Assembly (NCBI GenBank): GCA_049509675.1
Contig: JBEKZQ010000127.1
Coordinates: forward strand, 1 to 24,397
DNA from: JBEKZQ01 sp049509675
Lineage (GTDB): Bacteria > Planctomycetota > Planctomycetia > Pirellulales > Thermoguttaceae
Length of the DNA: 24,397 nt
Direction of reading: 5' to 3'
Every line of letters begins with the position of its first letter. The first letter of the stretch is position 1. Positions 1-7,797 of the stretch are shown here, one piece after another. The translations under genes and the position numbers were made by a program. Under the pieces are notes generated by a model. The model saw only the letters and a program-made list of their open reading frames with translations. It was not told where the DNA came from and made no database searches.

Positions 1-2805
1 CTCGCGGGCCTGCGACCAGTCGTAGGTCGGATTCCCCGCCGCGTTGAGCCCCTCAAGCGGGATCATCCAGATCGATCGCGTCTGGTGGTCGCAGTAGAAG
101 ATATTGCCCTGGCGGTCGACGTTCATGCCGAAGAAGGCCAGTCGGCCCTGGCCCGGCTGCTTGAACCAGCGCACCTCGGCAGGGTCGAGTCGCCAGTTGC
201 CGTGGCTGTCGCTCCAGGTCCATTGACCGGGCGGTTGGCTGCGTTGGGTCTTGCCGTCCGGGTCGGGCTCGCGGCCGCCGAGGGCCATGACGAAGCGGAG
301 TTCGCTTCGGTCCGGGCCTGCCAGCCGGTAGGCCTGAATGCCGTCGCCATTGGCGAAATAGAAGAACAGGTGTCCGCCGAGCGTTACCCAGCGCGGTGCG
401 CCGTGCCAGGCGCAATCGCCCGTGTTGCCCCCGCAGAAAAGGTTGCCGCGGAATTGCCACCCGCCGGTCTGCCGATCCAGCCGGTAGCGTTGGAAATAGG
501 TGCTGACCAGCATGTCGGGGTTTTCGACCGCGTAGTTTGCGTTGCCGGTGAACTCCAGGCCCAGGTGGGTCCAGAACGGCTGGGGCGGGTCGAATCGGGC
601 CGGCCAGCGCGCGATCCGCGATCCGCCCACCGGCAGGCGATCGACCGTGACCAGGCTGCCGTCGGGGCCGGCAGCCACGTCGATCAGTTCGTAGAACCGC
701 TGCGGGGCGTCGTCGCCGGGCCGGGCCCGCCGGCCGAAGGCCGCCGCTGGCGTGGCCGTCAAATCGTCGACCCGGTAGATGGCGATCTGCCGCGCCTTGT
801 CGTCGGCCACGTAGAGCAGGCCGTGGGGGGCGAAGCTCAGGCCGACGACTTTCCCCACACCCGAGATAGGCCGGGCCCGTTGCTGCCCGCCGGCCACGTC
901 CAGCACGACCACTTCGGTTTCCCCGCGGGCGATCCACAGCCGCCCGGCCGGGTCGACGGCCATCGGGCCGGGGTTTTCCGCGGCCAGTTCGCCCAGCCCC
1001 GCCCCCGAGGCCTTGTCGTACTTCAGCACGCGATTGGCCCGGCGGTCGCCGACCAGGAGCACGTCGCCCGAGAGGGCCAGGCCCGTAATCGGCCAATCCG
1101 AACGATCGTTTTCCGGCGGCGGATAGACCTGGATCAGTCCGTTGCGGGCGAAGCCTTTGGGGAAACGCACGGCCTTGCCCGTCTGGCGGTCGAAACGCTG
1201 GATCCACTGGCTGCCGGCCTTACGCTCGCCGTTGTGGGAGAAGTAGGCCGCGTACAGGAAGCGGTCGTCCACGGCCACGTGATATGGCATGCCGTTGGGG
1301 TCGCCGTTGCGGATCTGGAAGTCGGCATGCATCAGGCTATGGCCGTCGCGGTCCCATTTTTTCCAGTCGTGGCCCGCCTCGTCCCAGCCGTTGGCCGAGA
1401 AAACGGCCCCGTCGCGATCAACGGCCAGCGAGGCGATGCTCACCGGCACGTGGCCGTCGGGGCTGGGCGGAAGACCGGTGTTGCCCACGGCGGCCACGTT
1501 CTCATACCGTCCGGCGTTGCTCACCAGCCGCAGTTCATAGGAGCCTGGCGGCGCCTCGACAAGCGTGTCGCTCAGTCCGTCCCATTCTTCCACGTGCGCG
1601 CCCGGCTTCATGGGCCGGAGCTGCCAGAGCGTCCGCACCAGGTCGCCCTTGGCATCGTGGATGCTGGCGCTGACCGTGGCGTCGGTCTGGAGCGTGAAGG
1701 GCAGATTCCCGGCGAGCCCGGTGCCGTAGACGTAGACTTCGGCCATGTACCCGGCGGCGAGCCGGCTGCCGTCGGCGCGGGTGTTCCAGACGCGGGGGAT
1801 GACGAACTTCACCCGCTTCGCCTTGACAGGGTGGTCGAAGGTGATTTCCTCGTATGCCCCGCCGGCGATGTCGTGCAACTCCTTGTTCAGTTCCCAGTGT
1901 TCGCCGATGGCATGGGGCGAGGTGAAGACCTCCAGATCGCGGGGCCGCTCGTCGCGCGGCGGGGCCACGGCCGAATAACCCACCGCCTCGACCAGGCACG
2001 CGTGCCGCAGCGTGACGACAATACTGGCCGGCCGGGCCGCCAGCTTCTTCAAGTCGGCGTCGCCCGGATTGGTGACATACGTCGCGGTCAGCGAACCGAA
2101 CCCCTGCCGCGGCTCCGGCTGGCTGTCGTCGATGACCGCGGCGTAGTTGCTGCTGCCGCCGCGGGCGTCGTCCAAGGCGGCCTGCCCGAGAGCCCACGCC
2201 GCTTGCGCCGCGGAGATCATGGGCGTGATCGCCAGGCGGTTCGGGCCGTAGAGCTGGATCTTGCCCACGATCAGGTCCGGGTGTTCGCGGCCGGGGGCGC
2301 CCGCTTCGCTGCCGTTGTGGCCGAACCATTCGATGCGCACCAGCCGGGCCTGGACGGGCGGCCACCGGCCTTCACTCCAACCGCTGCACAACCCGTCGCG
2401 GCCCTGCCTGCTCAACGGCCCGCGGAACTCGAAGACCGGCTTGACGGCCGCCCAGCCCGCCTCATCCAGAGGCACGAGCGATACCTTGATGCGATAACCG
2501 ACCGACTTCATGGGATCGCGATAGCCGATACGATGGCTGGAAAGCCGCAGCGTCTGGGGCCACTCGATCATCCACCAGGCCGATCCGTAGTTGCTCTGGA
2601 ACCGCATCTCGGTCGTGTGGACCGGCCGGCACACCAGGTCGGCCGCGGTAATACACGTTTTGCAGGCCGAAACCTTGGCCCCTCGCACCGCTGCCAGATT
2701 GATCTTCGCACCGTCGTCGAAGTACACTTCCGCGCGAACCGCGGCGGCCATGAACATCCAGAAGGCAACGCACAAGGCTCGGGATCTCATATCAAACGTA
2801 CGCAT
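1..2805 (-). CDS. Large secreted FlgD-Ig / NHL-type beta-propeller protein (3' end off window)
   Basis: An open frame of 935 codons without a stop runs from ATG at 2805 to the left edge, so the C-terminus is missing. The start is supported by GGGAG about 8 bases upstream. Residues 1-25 form a signal peptide (a hydrophobic stretch ending in AVRA), so the protein is exported. Residues ~190-370 contain a discoidin-like beta region. Residues ~376-435 match an FlgD Ig-like fold: DAKGDLVRTLW, then GAHVEEWDG, then PPGSYELRL. From ~456 on, repeated units such as SIASLAVDRDGAVFSANG, GDVLLVGDRRANRVLK and HGLLYVADDKARQIAIYRV are NHL/SMP-30 type propeller blades. Large secreted propeller proteins of this style are common in planctomycetes; substrate and role are unknown. 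A +strand frame of similar length on the same DNA is a GC-rich shadow. The call is firm for the gene, moderate for the domain names. Confidence 0.85.
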   Translation of the reverse strand, partial: MRTFDMRSRALCVAFWMFMAAAVRAEVYFDDGAKINLAAVRGAKVSACKTCITAADLVCRPVHTTEMRFQSNYGSAWWMIEWPQTLRLSSHRIGYRDPMKSVGYRIKVSLVPLDEAGWAAVKPVFEFRGPLSRQGRDGLCSGWSEGRWPPVQARLVRIEWFGHNGSEAGAPGREHPDLIVGKIQLYGPNRLAITPMISAAQAAWALGQAALDDARGGSSNYAAVIDDSQPEPRQGFGSLTATYVTNPGDADLKKLAARPASIVVTLRHACLVEAVGYSAVAPPRDERPRDLEVFTSPHAIGEHWELNKELHDIAGGAYEEITFDHPVKAKRVKFVIPRVWNTRADGSRLAAGYMAEVYVYGTGLAGNLPFTLQTDATVSASIHDAKGDLVRTLWQLRPMKPGAHVEEWDGLSDTLVEAPPGSYELRLVSNAGRYENVAAVGNTGLPPSPDGHVPVSIASLAVDRDGAVFSANGWDEAGHDWKKWDRDGHSLMHADFQIRNGDPNGMPYHVAVDDRFLYAAYFSHNGERKAGSQWIQRFDRQTGKAVRFPKGFARNGLIQVYPPPENDRSDWPITGLALSGDVLLVGDRRANRVLKYDKASGAGLGELAAENPGPMAVDPAGRLWIARGETEVVVLDVAGGQQRARPISGVGKVVGLSFAPHGLLYVADDKARQIAIYRVDDLTATPAAAFGRRARPGDDAPQRFYELIDVAAGPDGSLVTVDRLPVGGSRIARWPARFDPPQPFWTHLGLEFTGNANYAVENPDMLVSTYFQRYRLDRQTGGWQFRGNLFCGGNTGDCAWHGAPRWVTLGGHLFFYFANGDGIQAYRLAGPDRSELRFVMALGGREPDPDGKTQRSQPPGQWTWSDSHGNWRLDPAEVRWFKQPGQGRLAFFGMNVDRQGNIFYCDHQTRSIWMIPLEGLNAAGNPTYDWSQARE

Positions 2806-2849
2806 CGTGGTTCTCCCTTGGGGGGTGGCGAGTCAGAGGACGAACCGAC

Positions 2850-2855
2850 ATTATA
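2850..2855 (-). promoter_or_regulatory. Candidate -10 box of the propeller gene
   Basis: Read on the minus strand this is TATAAT, a perfect -10 hexamer, 45 bases before the ATG at 2805. No consensus -35 is visible at the proper distance. That region already belongs to the interspersed repeat that starts near 2866, so a repeat insertion may have replaced the original upstream element. Confidence 0.35.
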
Positions 2856-2865
2856 CAGTTCAGTC

Positions 2866-3021
2866 GTACTGGTGGGGCTTCGGTCGCTTGCCGCAATCCC
2901 TGTTCCCGCGGGTGCCACGGTTGGCTTGTCCAACCGTGTTTCCAGCACTGCTGGGCAAGCCAGCAGTGGCACCCAACCGGTAATGTCGAAATGGACAGAC
3001 CACGAGATGAATAATCCGGGC
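2866..3021. repeat. Composite repeat: fragments of element A around a B element
   Basis: This fills most of the 335-base gap between the propeller gene and the ACT gene. 2866-2894 matches the inner left part of element A (GTACTGGTGGGGCTTCGG, then GCTTGCCGC), as at 8638 and 13830. 2910-3003 is a B element: it opens GGGTGCCACGG, contains the hairpin CGGTTGG/CCAACCG and the hairpin CAGCACTGCTG, and closes GTGGCACCC then GGACAGACCAC. It closely matches 18583-18693. 3009-3021 (GAATAATCCGGGC) is the right end of element A. AATCCCTGTTCCCGC occurs twice, at about 2895 and 3044. The arrangement suggests insertion of B into A, or recombination between them. No gene is seen here. Confidence 0.8.
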
Positions 3022-3023
3022 AA

Positions 3024-3050
3024 ATCCCTAATCCCTAATCCCTAATCCCT
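3024..3050. repeat. Telomere-like ATCCCTA heptamer tandem repeat
   Basis: ATCCCTA is repeated 3.9 times without error. The minus strand therefore has four GGG runs spaced by four bases (GGGATTA), a G-quadruplex-capable pattern. The same heptamer recurs as an inverted pair around 10041-10114. It lies about 90 bases upstream of the ACT-domain gene. Confidence 0.85.
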
Positions 3051-3140
3051 GTTCCCGCCCCGCCACTTCACGCCTGCGGTTCGGGCTGATACGATACGGT
3101 CATTGGATTATCGGCCCTTTTGTTCCCGAGGGCGCTTGCA

Positions 3141-3725
3141 ATGCAGTCGCGTCCCCATCTGTATGTCCTGAACGTGATGTCCGACGATCACCCGGGCATC
3201 GTTGCCGCGGTCAGCAACGCCGTGGAATCGCTGGGCGGCAACATCGACGCCTGCAGCCAGACCGTGCTGGGCGGGTACTTCACGCTCATCATGATTGTCA
3301 GCTTGCCCGAGGCGATCGACGAAGAGCGGCTGGCCCAGCGGGTTCGCTCGGCGGAATCCTCCGGTTCACCCTATCAGGTGCTGGTGCGTCCCGCCCTGAA
3401 GGCCGAGGCCCCGAAAAACCCGGAGCCGCTGGATCGCTTCGTGATTACGGCTTTTGGCAAGGATCGGCCGGGCATCGTCCGCCGTTTCAGCCAGTACTTA
3501 GCGGGCAAGGACGTGAACATCGTGGACCTGTATGGGAGCCGCAAGGGCCCCGAGTTCGTGCTCATCGGCCAGGTCGAAGTCGCTGCCCGCTGGGACATCC
3601 GCATGATGCAGGCCGACCTGGAACAGATGGGCGAGGAATTGGGATTCACGGTCAAACTGCAGCACGAGAATATCTTCGTGGCCACGAACCAACTTCGCCT
3701 GCCGCGCGCCGAGGCCCGGGCGTAG
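3141..3725 (+). CDS. Double ACT-domain protein, GcvR-like
   Basis: A 194-residue protein with two ACT domains. The first is at ~5-90, opening LYVLNVMSDDHPGIVAAVS, with the GGNIDACSQT turn. The second is at ~100-180, opening RFVITAFGKDRPGIVRRFS, with GKDVNIVDLYG. The Asp-x-Pro-Gly-Ile loops are the usual amino-acid binding turns of ACT domains, and tandem ACT proteins of this size resemble the glycine cleavage regulator GcvR. There is no catalytic domain, so a regulatory or ligand-sensing role is inferred. The ATG at 3141 is preferred over an in-frame TTG at 3120 because GAGGG lies 8 bases before it. A weak TTCACG-N17-TACGAT promoter can be read at 3067-3095. It is followed after 77 bases by the UPF0210 gene, a partner seen with ACT proteins in other phyla. 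Confidence 0.85.
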   Translation: MQSRPHLYVLNVMSDDHPGIVAAVSNAVESLGGNIDACSQTVLGGYFTLIMIVSLPEAIDEERLAQRVRSAESSGSPYQVLVRPALKAEAPKNPEPLDRFVITAFGKDRPGIVRRFSQYLAGKDVNIVDLYGSRKGPEFVLIGQVEVAARWDIRMMQADLEQMGEELGFTVKLQHENIFVATNQLRLPRAEARA

Positions 3726-3736
3726 GTAAGACAAAG

Positions 3737-3775
3737 CCCTCTCCCGCCCGTCGCGGGCGACGGGATGGGAGAGGG
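3737..3775. repeat. Perfect-arm hairpin between the ACT and UPF0210 genes
   Basis: CCCTCTCCC at 3737-3745 pairs with GGGAGAGGG at 3767-3775. Inside it CCGTCGC pairs with GCGACGG. There is no run of T after the stem, so it is not a classical terminator. It could attenuate or protect the transcript between the two genes, or simply be a palindromic repeat unit. Confidence 0.6.
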
Positions 3776-3802
3776 GGACGGACACCAGCAACCATAACCA
3801 TC

Positions 3803-5176
3803 ATGCTTCGAACCGACGAAATCCTGTCTACTATCGACATGTTGCATGCCGAGCACCTCGACGTGCGGACCGTCACGCTGGCCTTGAACCTCGAGGACTG
3901 CGCGGCGCCCAACGTCGATCACTTGTGCAAAAAGCTGCGGCAGAAAGTGACGTCCCGGGCCAGCCGGCTGGTCGAGATATGCGATCGGGTAGGGGCCAAG
4001 TATGGGATTCCCGTTATCAACAAGCGGCTGGCGATCTCGCCGGCGGCGACGCTTTTGGCCGGGCACGGCCGGGCGGCCGCCCTGCAAGTGGCCAAGGCGA
4101 TCGACGAGGCGGCGGCCCAGTGCCGCGTGGATTTCGTGGGCGGTTTCTCCGCCCTGGTCCACAAGGGCATCAGTGCGGGCGACGCGGTCGTCATGGAATC
4201 GCTGCCCGAGGTGCTCGCGCAAACCCGGCGCGTGTGCGCGTCGATCAACGTGGCCTCGCGGCGGGCCGGCATCAACATGGACGCCATTCATCAGTTGGGG
4301 CACATCCTGCTGCGGATCGCCGCGGCCACGGCCGGCCAGCACGGTTTCGGCTGCGCCAAGCTGGTGATCTTTTCCAATATCCCCGAGGACAACCCGTTCA
4401 TGGCCGGCGCCTACCTGGGCAGCGGCGAGCCGGAGGCCGCGGTCAACATCGGCGTTTCCGGGCCGGGCGTGGTGGGCAGCGCCTTGCGCCGCCGCCTGGC
4501 CCTGGGCGAGAAACTGACCCTGGGCGACCTGGCCGAGGAGATCAAGATCACCAGTTTCCGCGTGACGCGGGTGGGCGAGCTGATCGGCCGCGAGGTGGCG
4601 GCCGAGTTGGGCGTCGAGTTCGGCATCGTCGACCTGTCGCTGGCGCCCACGCCCACCGTCGGCGATAGCGTGGGCGAAATCCTCAAGATGCTGGGGATCG
4701 CCCGCATCGGCGCCCCCGGCTCCACCGCCGCCGTGGCCATGCTCAACGACGCCGTGAAAAAGGGCGGCCTGTTCGCATCCAGTTCCGTGGGCGGCCTGAG
4801 CGGCGCGTTCATCCCCGTCAGCGAAGACGCCGCCCTGGCCGACGCCGTGGGCCAGGGGCATCTGGTGCTGGAAAAACTGGAGGCCATGACCAGTGTCTGC
4901 TCCGTCGGCCTGGACATGGTGGCCATCCCCGGCGACACGCCCCCCGAAACGATCGCCGCCATCATTGCCGACGAAATGGCCATCGGCGTGATCAACGACA
5001 AGACCACGGCCGTGCGCCTGATTCCCGTGCCGGGGGCCAAGGCGGGCGACATGGTGGACTTCGGCGGCCTGTTCGGCTCGATGCCGGTGATGGAAGTGCG
5101 CAACAGCGGGGCCAGCGAGGCCTTCGTGCATTTCGGCGGCCGCATTCCGGCCCCCATCCAGTCGCTGCGAAATTAG
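3803..5176 (+). CDS. UPF0210 / DUF711 (PFL) family protein
   Basis: A 457-residue protein of the length usual for UPF0210 (about 450). It is recognised by family stretches: the N-terminal LDVRTVTLALNL, the central DFVGGFSALVHKG, FGCAKLVIFSNIPEDNPFMA, VNIGVSGPGVV, and the C-terminal LDMVAIPGDTPPETIA and SEAFVHFGGRIPAPI. The family is related to glycyl-radical enzymes in fold prediction, but no glycyl-radical motif or activating enzyme is seen and its reaction is not known to me. In firmicutes the homologue sits beside a small ACT protein, as here, so the pair probably acts together. The start ATG at 3803 has no strong ribosome site. That fits co-expression with the upstream gene across the hairpin at 3737-3775. 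Confidence 0.88.
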   Translation: MLRTDEILSTIDMLHAEHLDVRTVTLALNLEDCAAPNVDHLCKKLRQKVTSRASRLVEICDRVGAKYGIPVINKRLAISPAATLLAGHGRAAALQVAKAIDEAAAQCRVDFVGGFSALVHKGISAGDAVVMESLPEVLAQTRRVCASINVASRRAGINMDAIHQLGHILLRIAAATAGQHGFGCAKLVIFSNIPEDNPFMAGAYLGSGEPEAAVNIGVSGPGVVGSALRRRLALGEKLTLGDLAEEIKITSFRVTRVGELIGREVAAELGVEFGIVDLSLAPTPTVGDSVGEILKMLGIARIGAPGSTAAVAMLNDAVKKGGLFASSSVGGLSGAFIPVSEDAALADAVGQGHLVLEKLEAMTSVCSVGLDMVAIPGDTPPETIAAIIADEMAIGVINDKTTAVRLIPVPGAKAGDMVDFGGLFGSMPVMEVRNSGASEAFVHFGGRIPAPIQSLRN

Positions 5177-5237
5177 CAGTCCGCGCTTCCGGCCCTCGCC
5201 CCCTGCCAATCTAGCCAGGATGGCCCGAAAAAAACGC

Positions 5238-5275
5238 TTGCACTTAGCCGCGGATATGTGTACATTTGCACATAT
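5238..5275 (+). promoter_or_regulatory. Promoter with operator-like palindrome for the effector gene
   Basis: TTGCAC (5238-5243), a 17-base spacer and TACATT (5261-5266) make a plausible sigma-70 promoter, preceded by an A7 run at 5228-5234. An inverted repeat, ATATGTG (5254-5260) and CACATAT (5269-5275), brackets the -10 box, the position a repressor operator would take. The start ATG is at 5296 with AGGAGAG just before it. Confidence 0.5.
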
Positions 5276-5295
5276 TCCCGACCAGGAGAGCATTC

Positions 5296-6558
5296 ATGCA
5301 CAAGTCGAAACCGGTGTCCCCGGAGCATAAGGAGTTTCTCGCGGCGATTCTGGAGGAGCAGAACGATCCCGCCGAGACCGCCACCTTCGTCGCCGCCATC
5401 CTCGGCGAAGAACATCCGGGCCAAGCGGCAGGTGAGAGGGAACGATGCCGAGCCGACCACTCCCACGAAGGGTGGTTCGGCGCGATTCTCAACGGCTTTA
5501 GCGAGGTCGCCGATCCGTTTGCCCCCGTCACCCTCCGCGATGGCTACAACCCCGACGAGCCCCGCGATTGGCGAGGGCGATGGACCGCCGGCGGCGCCGG
5601 CGGGGGGAGCAACCTCCCGAACCGCCGAAGTACATCAGGAGCCGCGGCGGGGGAACTGATGGCGCAACTCCCCGGCGAGAGCGCCGACGAGGTTCGCCAA
5701 CGAATCGATCGGGAACTTGCACCAAAGGGACCGACGCCGACGGACGAGCGTACCTCCCGCGCCGACGCCAACAGCGTAATGTTCCGCATGCGGAAGTTTG
5801 CGAGCAAAGACGGAACAAAGACGTTCGACGCTCGGTTCACCGGATTTGATAAACACGGCAATGTTCTGCTCAAGAAAGCAAGCGGGGAGACAATCGCCGT
5901 GTCCCCGGAGCAGTTCAACGGAGAGGATTCGAAGTTCAGCGAAAAGGACACGAAGTTCCTGCAACACCTGGAGGACCTACAGAAAGACAAGGGGTTCATG
6001 GCAGGGCTGAAGGCGAAGCCCGACAACGTCCACGTCGACTCAACCGGCATAAAGGGGGATGAGAATCGCCAACAATGGGAGGAGCAGGTCATTCGCAATA
6101 TCGGGATGCTCAGTGAGTTGCCGTCTGGCCAGGATCTGCTGGACGATGCGAAACACCTGGGGAAACCGATAACGATCAAGCCGAATTTGACGGGGAGCGA
6201 CAACTCTTCGCACGGCAGCACTGTGTTCTACAATCCCGAAAGGGCCATCGGCGCCAAGAGCGATCTCGGAAAGGAGCGACCGCCATTTATTGGCCTAGGG
6301 CAGGAGCTCTTCAACGCGATGGCAAGCTATTCCCGTGGCACCGCTTTCCAAACGAAGACCCAAAGAGAAAATAGTGGTCTAAGCGCAAGCGAGCCACTGC
6401 GCCGGGATTACAACGAGACGATCAAAGACCAGGACAGGCTCAATGAACTTACGCGCCGGTACCCGGATCGGGGAGCGTATCCCGGGTGGGGGAGGAAGGC
6501 GGTTGGCGGAAGAACAAAGAAGCTTCCTCCTGGCCAACTGGACGGCCTGTACCCCTAG
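5296..6558 (+). CDS. Peptidase M91-like effector/toxin with inactivated HExxH site
   Basis: 420 residues; the ATG at 5296 is chosen over an in-frame ATG at 5266 because AGGAGAG lies 5 bases upstream. The N-terminus holds a duplicated helix (EFLAAILEE, then TFVAAILGEE). Residues ~90-105 carry YNPDEPRDWRGRWTAGG, a linker type I associate with phage-head-like proteins and polymorphic toxins. The C-terminal half resembles the M91 (NleD/HopH1-type) zinc protease family: MLSELPSGQDLL, then ITIKPN, then TVFYNPERAI, then PPFIGLGQELFNAMASYSRG. In that family the last segment normally reads GHELIHA. Here the first His is Gln336 and the second is Asn340, so the zinc site appears lost. No signal peptide or immunity gene is recognised. 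GC drops relative to the flanks. Family assignment is from memory of the pattern and is moderate. Confidence 0.65.
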   Translation: MHKSKPVSPEHKEFLAAILEEQNDPAETATFVAAILGEEHPGQAAGERERCRADHSHEGWFGAILNGFSEVADPFAPVTLRDGYNPDEPRDWRGRWTAGGAGGGSNLPNRRSTSGAAAGELMAQLPGESADEVRQRIDRELAPKGPTPTDERTSRADANSVMFRMRKFASKDGTKTFDARFTGFDKHGNVLLKKASGETIAVSPEQFNGEDSKFSEKDTKFLQHLEDLQKDKGFMAGLKAKPDNVHVDSTGIKGDENRQQWEEQVIRNIGMLSELPSGQDLLDDAKHLGKPITIKPNLTGSDNSSHGSTVFYNPERAIGAKSDLGKERPPFIGLGQELFNAMASYSRGTAFQTKTQRENSGLSASEPLRRDYNETIKDQDRLNELTRRYPDRGAYPGWGRKAVGGRTKKLPPGQLDGLYP

Positions 6559-6622
6559 AAGTGGCATCCGCAGGCAAACAAGCCTCAAATCCGGGGTCGC
6601 GTGCTTGCGCCAAGGGCGTTCC

Positions 6623-6645
6623 CTCCGGCCCGCCGCGGGCCGGAG
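6623..6645. repeat. GC-rich hairpin downstream of the effector gene
   Basis: CTCCGGCCCGC and GCGGGCCGGAG are perfect 11-base arms around a single base. It lies 64 bases after the effector stop and 36 bases before the LRR gene start. It is followed by CCTTT rather than a long T run, so it is a possible weak terminator or a short palindromic repeat. Confidence 0.5.
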
Positions 6646-6680
6646 CCTTTACGCGGGGTCATTACGAAGGGGTACCGAGC

Positions 6681-7631
6681 ATGGGTCGCGCACCAGCAAA
6701 GGAAACTCGTAGGCCGCGTGCCCGCCGGTGCCAGTACACCCTGCGAACGCTCCTACTACTTACCCTCCTACTTTGCGTGGGTCTGAGCGCGGTTTCCACG
6801 CGTTTGGCGGCCGGGAGGCGGCGGCATGAGGCGGTGGTTGCAATCGAACGGTCGGGTGGTCGGGTCGAGTACGCCGATGAATTCGATGAGTTCGGCGGCC
6901 ACGCAGGTCCGTCGCTCGGGAGGCGGCCGCCGGGACCGTGGTGCTTACGAAAGTTGCTGGGCGACGAATTCTTCAGGAATGTCGTAACAGCGGTGGTCAA
7001 ATCCGACGGCGACTTTGCGTATCTGAAGCGATTTGATCAACTTAAGGAGGTGCGGTGCGCCCGCGGCGTAACCGAGGCCGGATTGGAGCGACTAAAGGAA
7101 GTCCCCCAGTTGCGCTGTCTGGGGATTGGCGGCCATCGAGTGAGGGGCCCGAAAATGCGCATCATCACGGCGTTGCCGAATCTTGAAGAATTGGACCTAA
7201 GTTACACGGACGTCGGCGACGCTGAACTGGAACAACTCAAGACCCTGACGCACCTTCACACCCTTTATCTCCTGAACACCAGGATAACGGACGCTGGGAT
7301 GCGGCACCTCGAAGCGATTAGCAGTTTGGAGGCGTTGCTCCTCTGGAGGACAAGGGTCGGCGACGCCGGGGTTGAGCACCTGAAGAGGCTCACGCACCTG
7401 AAGGAGTTGGACCTCATCCAGACGCGGATAACCGACGCCGCGCTCGAACAGTTAGCCGGTATGAGACAACTCGAGGATCTTGACCTACGATTCACGCATA
7501 TCAGCCAGGAAGGTTTCAGGAAGATCAAACGCGCCTTGCCCGGCTGCAATGTCCATTTCGTTCCGATCATAGACCCCCGCGCGCGAGACCTGTCGTCGGA
7601 GGGAATCTATTACGATCCGGACTTGGAGTGA
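6681..7631 (+). CDS. Membrane-anchored leucine-rich-repeat protein
   Basis: 316 residues from the ATG at 6681 (AAGGGG about 8 bases upstream). A longer in-frame extension to 6486 overlaps the preceding gene and the hairpin and is not protein-like. Residues 1-22 are basic and end QYTLRTLLLL; residues ~23-43 form one membrane segment. This is the N-terminal anchor typical of planctomycete LRR proteins, and the following GGRVEYADEFDE and LLGDEFFRNV stretches are also usual in them. From ~115 to 300 there are about seven repeats of ~24 residues of the type LEELDLSYTDVGDAELEQLK, i.e. the RNI/internalin-like class. A protein-binding role at the membrane is inferred; the partner is unknown. Confidence 0.85.
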   Translation: MGRAPAKETRRPRARRCQYTLRTLLLLTLLLCVGLSAVSTRLAAGRRRHEAVVAIERSGGRVEYADEFDEFGGHAGPSLGRRPPGPWCLRKLLGDEFFRNVVTAVVKSDGDFAYLKRFDQLKEVRCARGVTEAGLERLKEVPQLRCLGIGGHRVRGPKMRIITALPNLEELDLSYTDVGDAELEQLKTLTHLHTLYLLNTRITDAGMRHLEAISSLEALLLWRTRVGDAGVEHLKRLTHLKELDLIQTRITDAALEQLAGMRQLEDLDLRFTHISQEGFRKIKRALPGCNVHFVPIIDPRARDLSSEGIYYDPDLE

Positions 7632-7699
7632 AATGCCGGGAAAACGGAAGCGGTCACGCCGTTTCCACTATATTGGGTCTTTTCGAGGAGGGCACCGAC

Positions 7700-7789
7700 A
7701 TGAACAGCCCGAGTCCCAACAAGCCGTGGCGCCGCCGGCACTACGCGTTACCGCCGGACACGGAGACTGACGCCCGCGAAAGCAAGTGA
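7700..7789 (+). CDS. Possible 29-codon small ORF or N-terminal remnant
   Basis: ATG at 7700 follows GAGGAGGG with a spacing of 8, the best ribosome site in this part of the window. The frame encodes MNSPSPNKPWRRRHYALPP and ends at TGA after 29 codons. The basic, Pro/Arg-rich start resembles the cytosolic N-terminus of planctomycete 'RTLL' anchored proteins such as the LRR gene just upstream. It may therefore be the leftover start of a lost paralogue rather than a functional peptide. Confidence 0.3.
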   Translation: MNSPSPNKPWRRRHYALPPDTETDARESK

Positions 7790-7797
7790 AGTGGAAA

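Noticed and set aside
85..3045. A 986-codon plus-strand open frame
   Set aside because: It is antisense to the signal-peptide-bearing propeller gene, is rich in Arg/His/Gly/Val without domain patterns, and runs through the repeats at 2866-3021. It is a shadow of GC-rich codon bias.
3024..3050. ATCCCTA repeats as a true telomere or CRISPR-type array
   Set aside because: There are only about four units, no spacers, they are internal to a chromosome and also present as an inverted pair at 10041-10114; a simple repeat is the better reading.
3374..5293. A 639-codon minus-strand open frame
   Set aside because: It is antisense to the ACT and UPF0210 genes, His/Gly/Ala rich, with no family resemblance.
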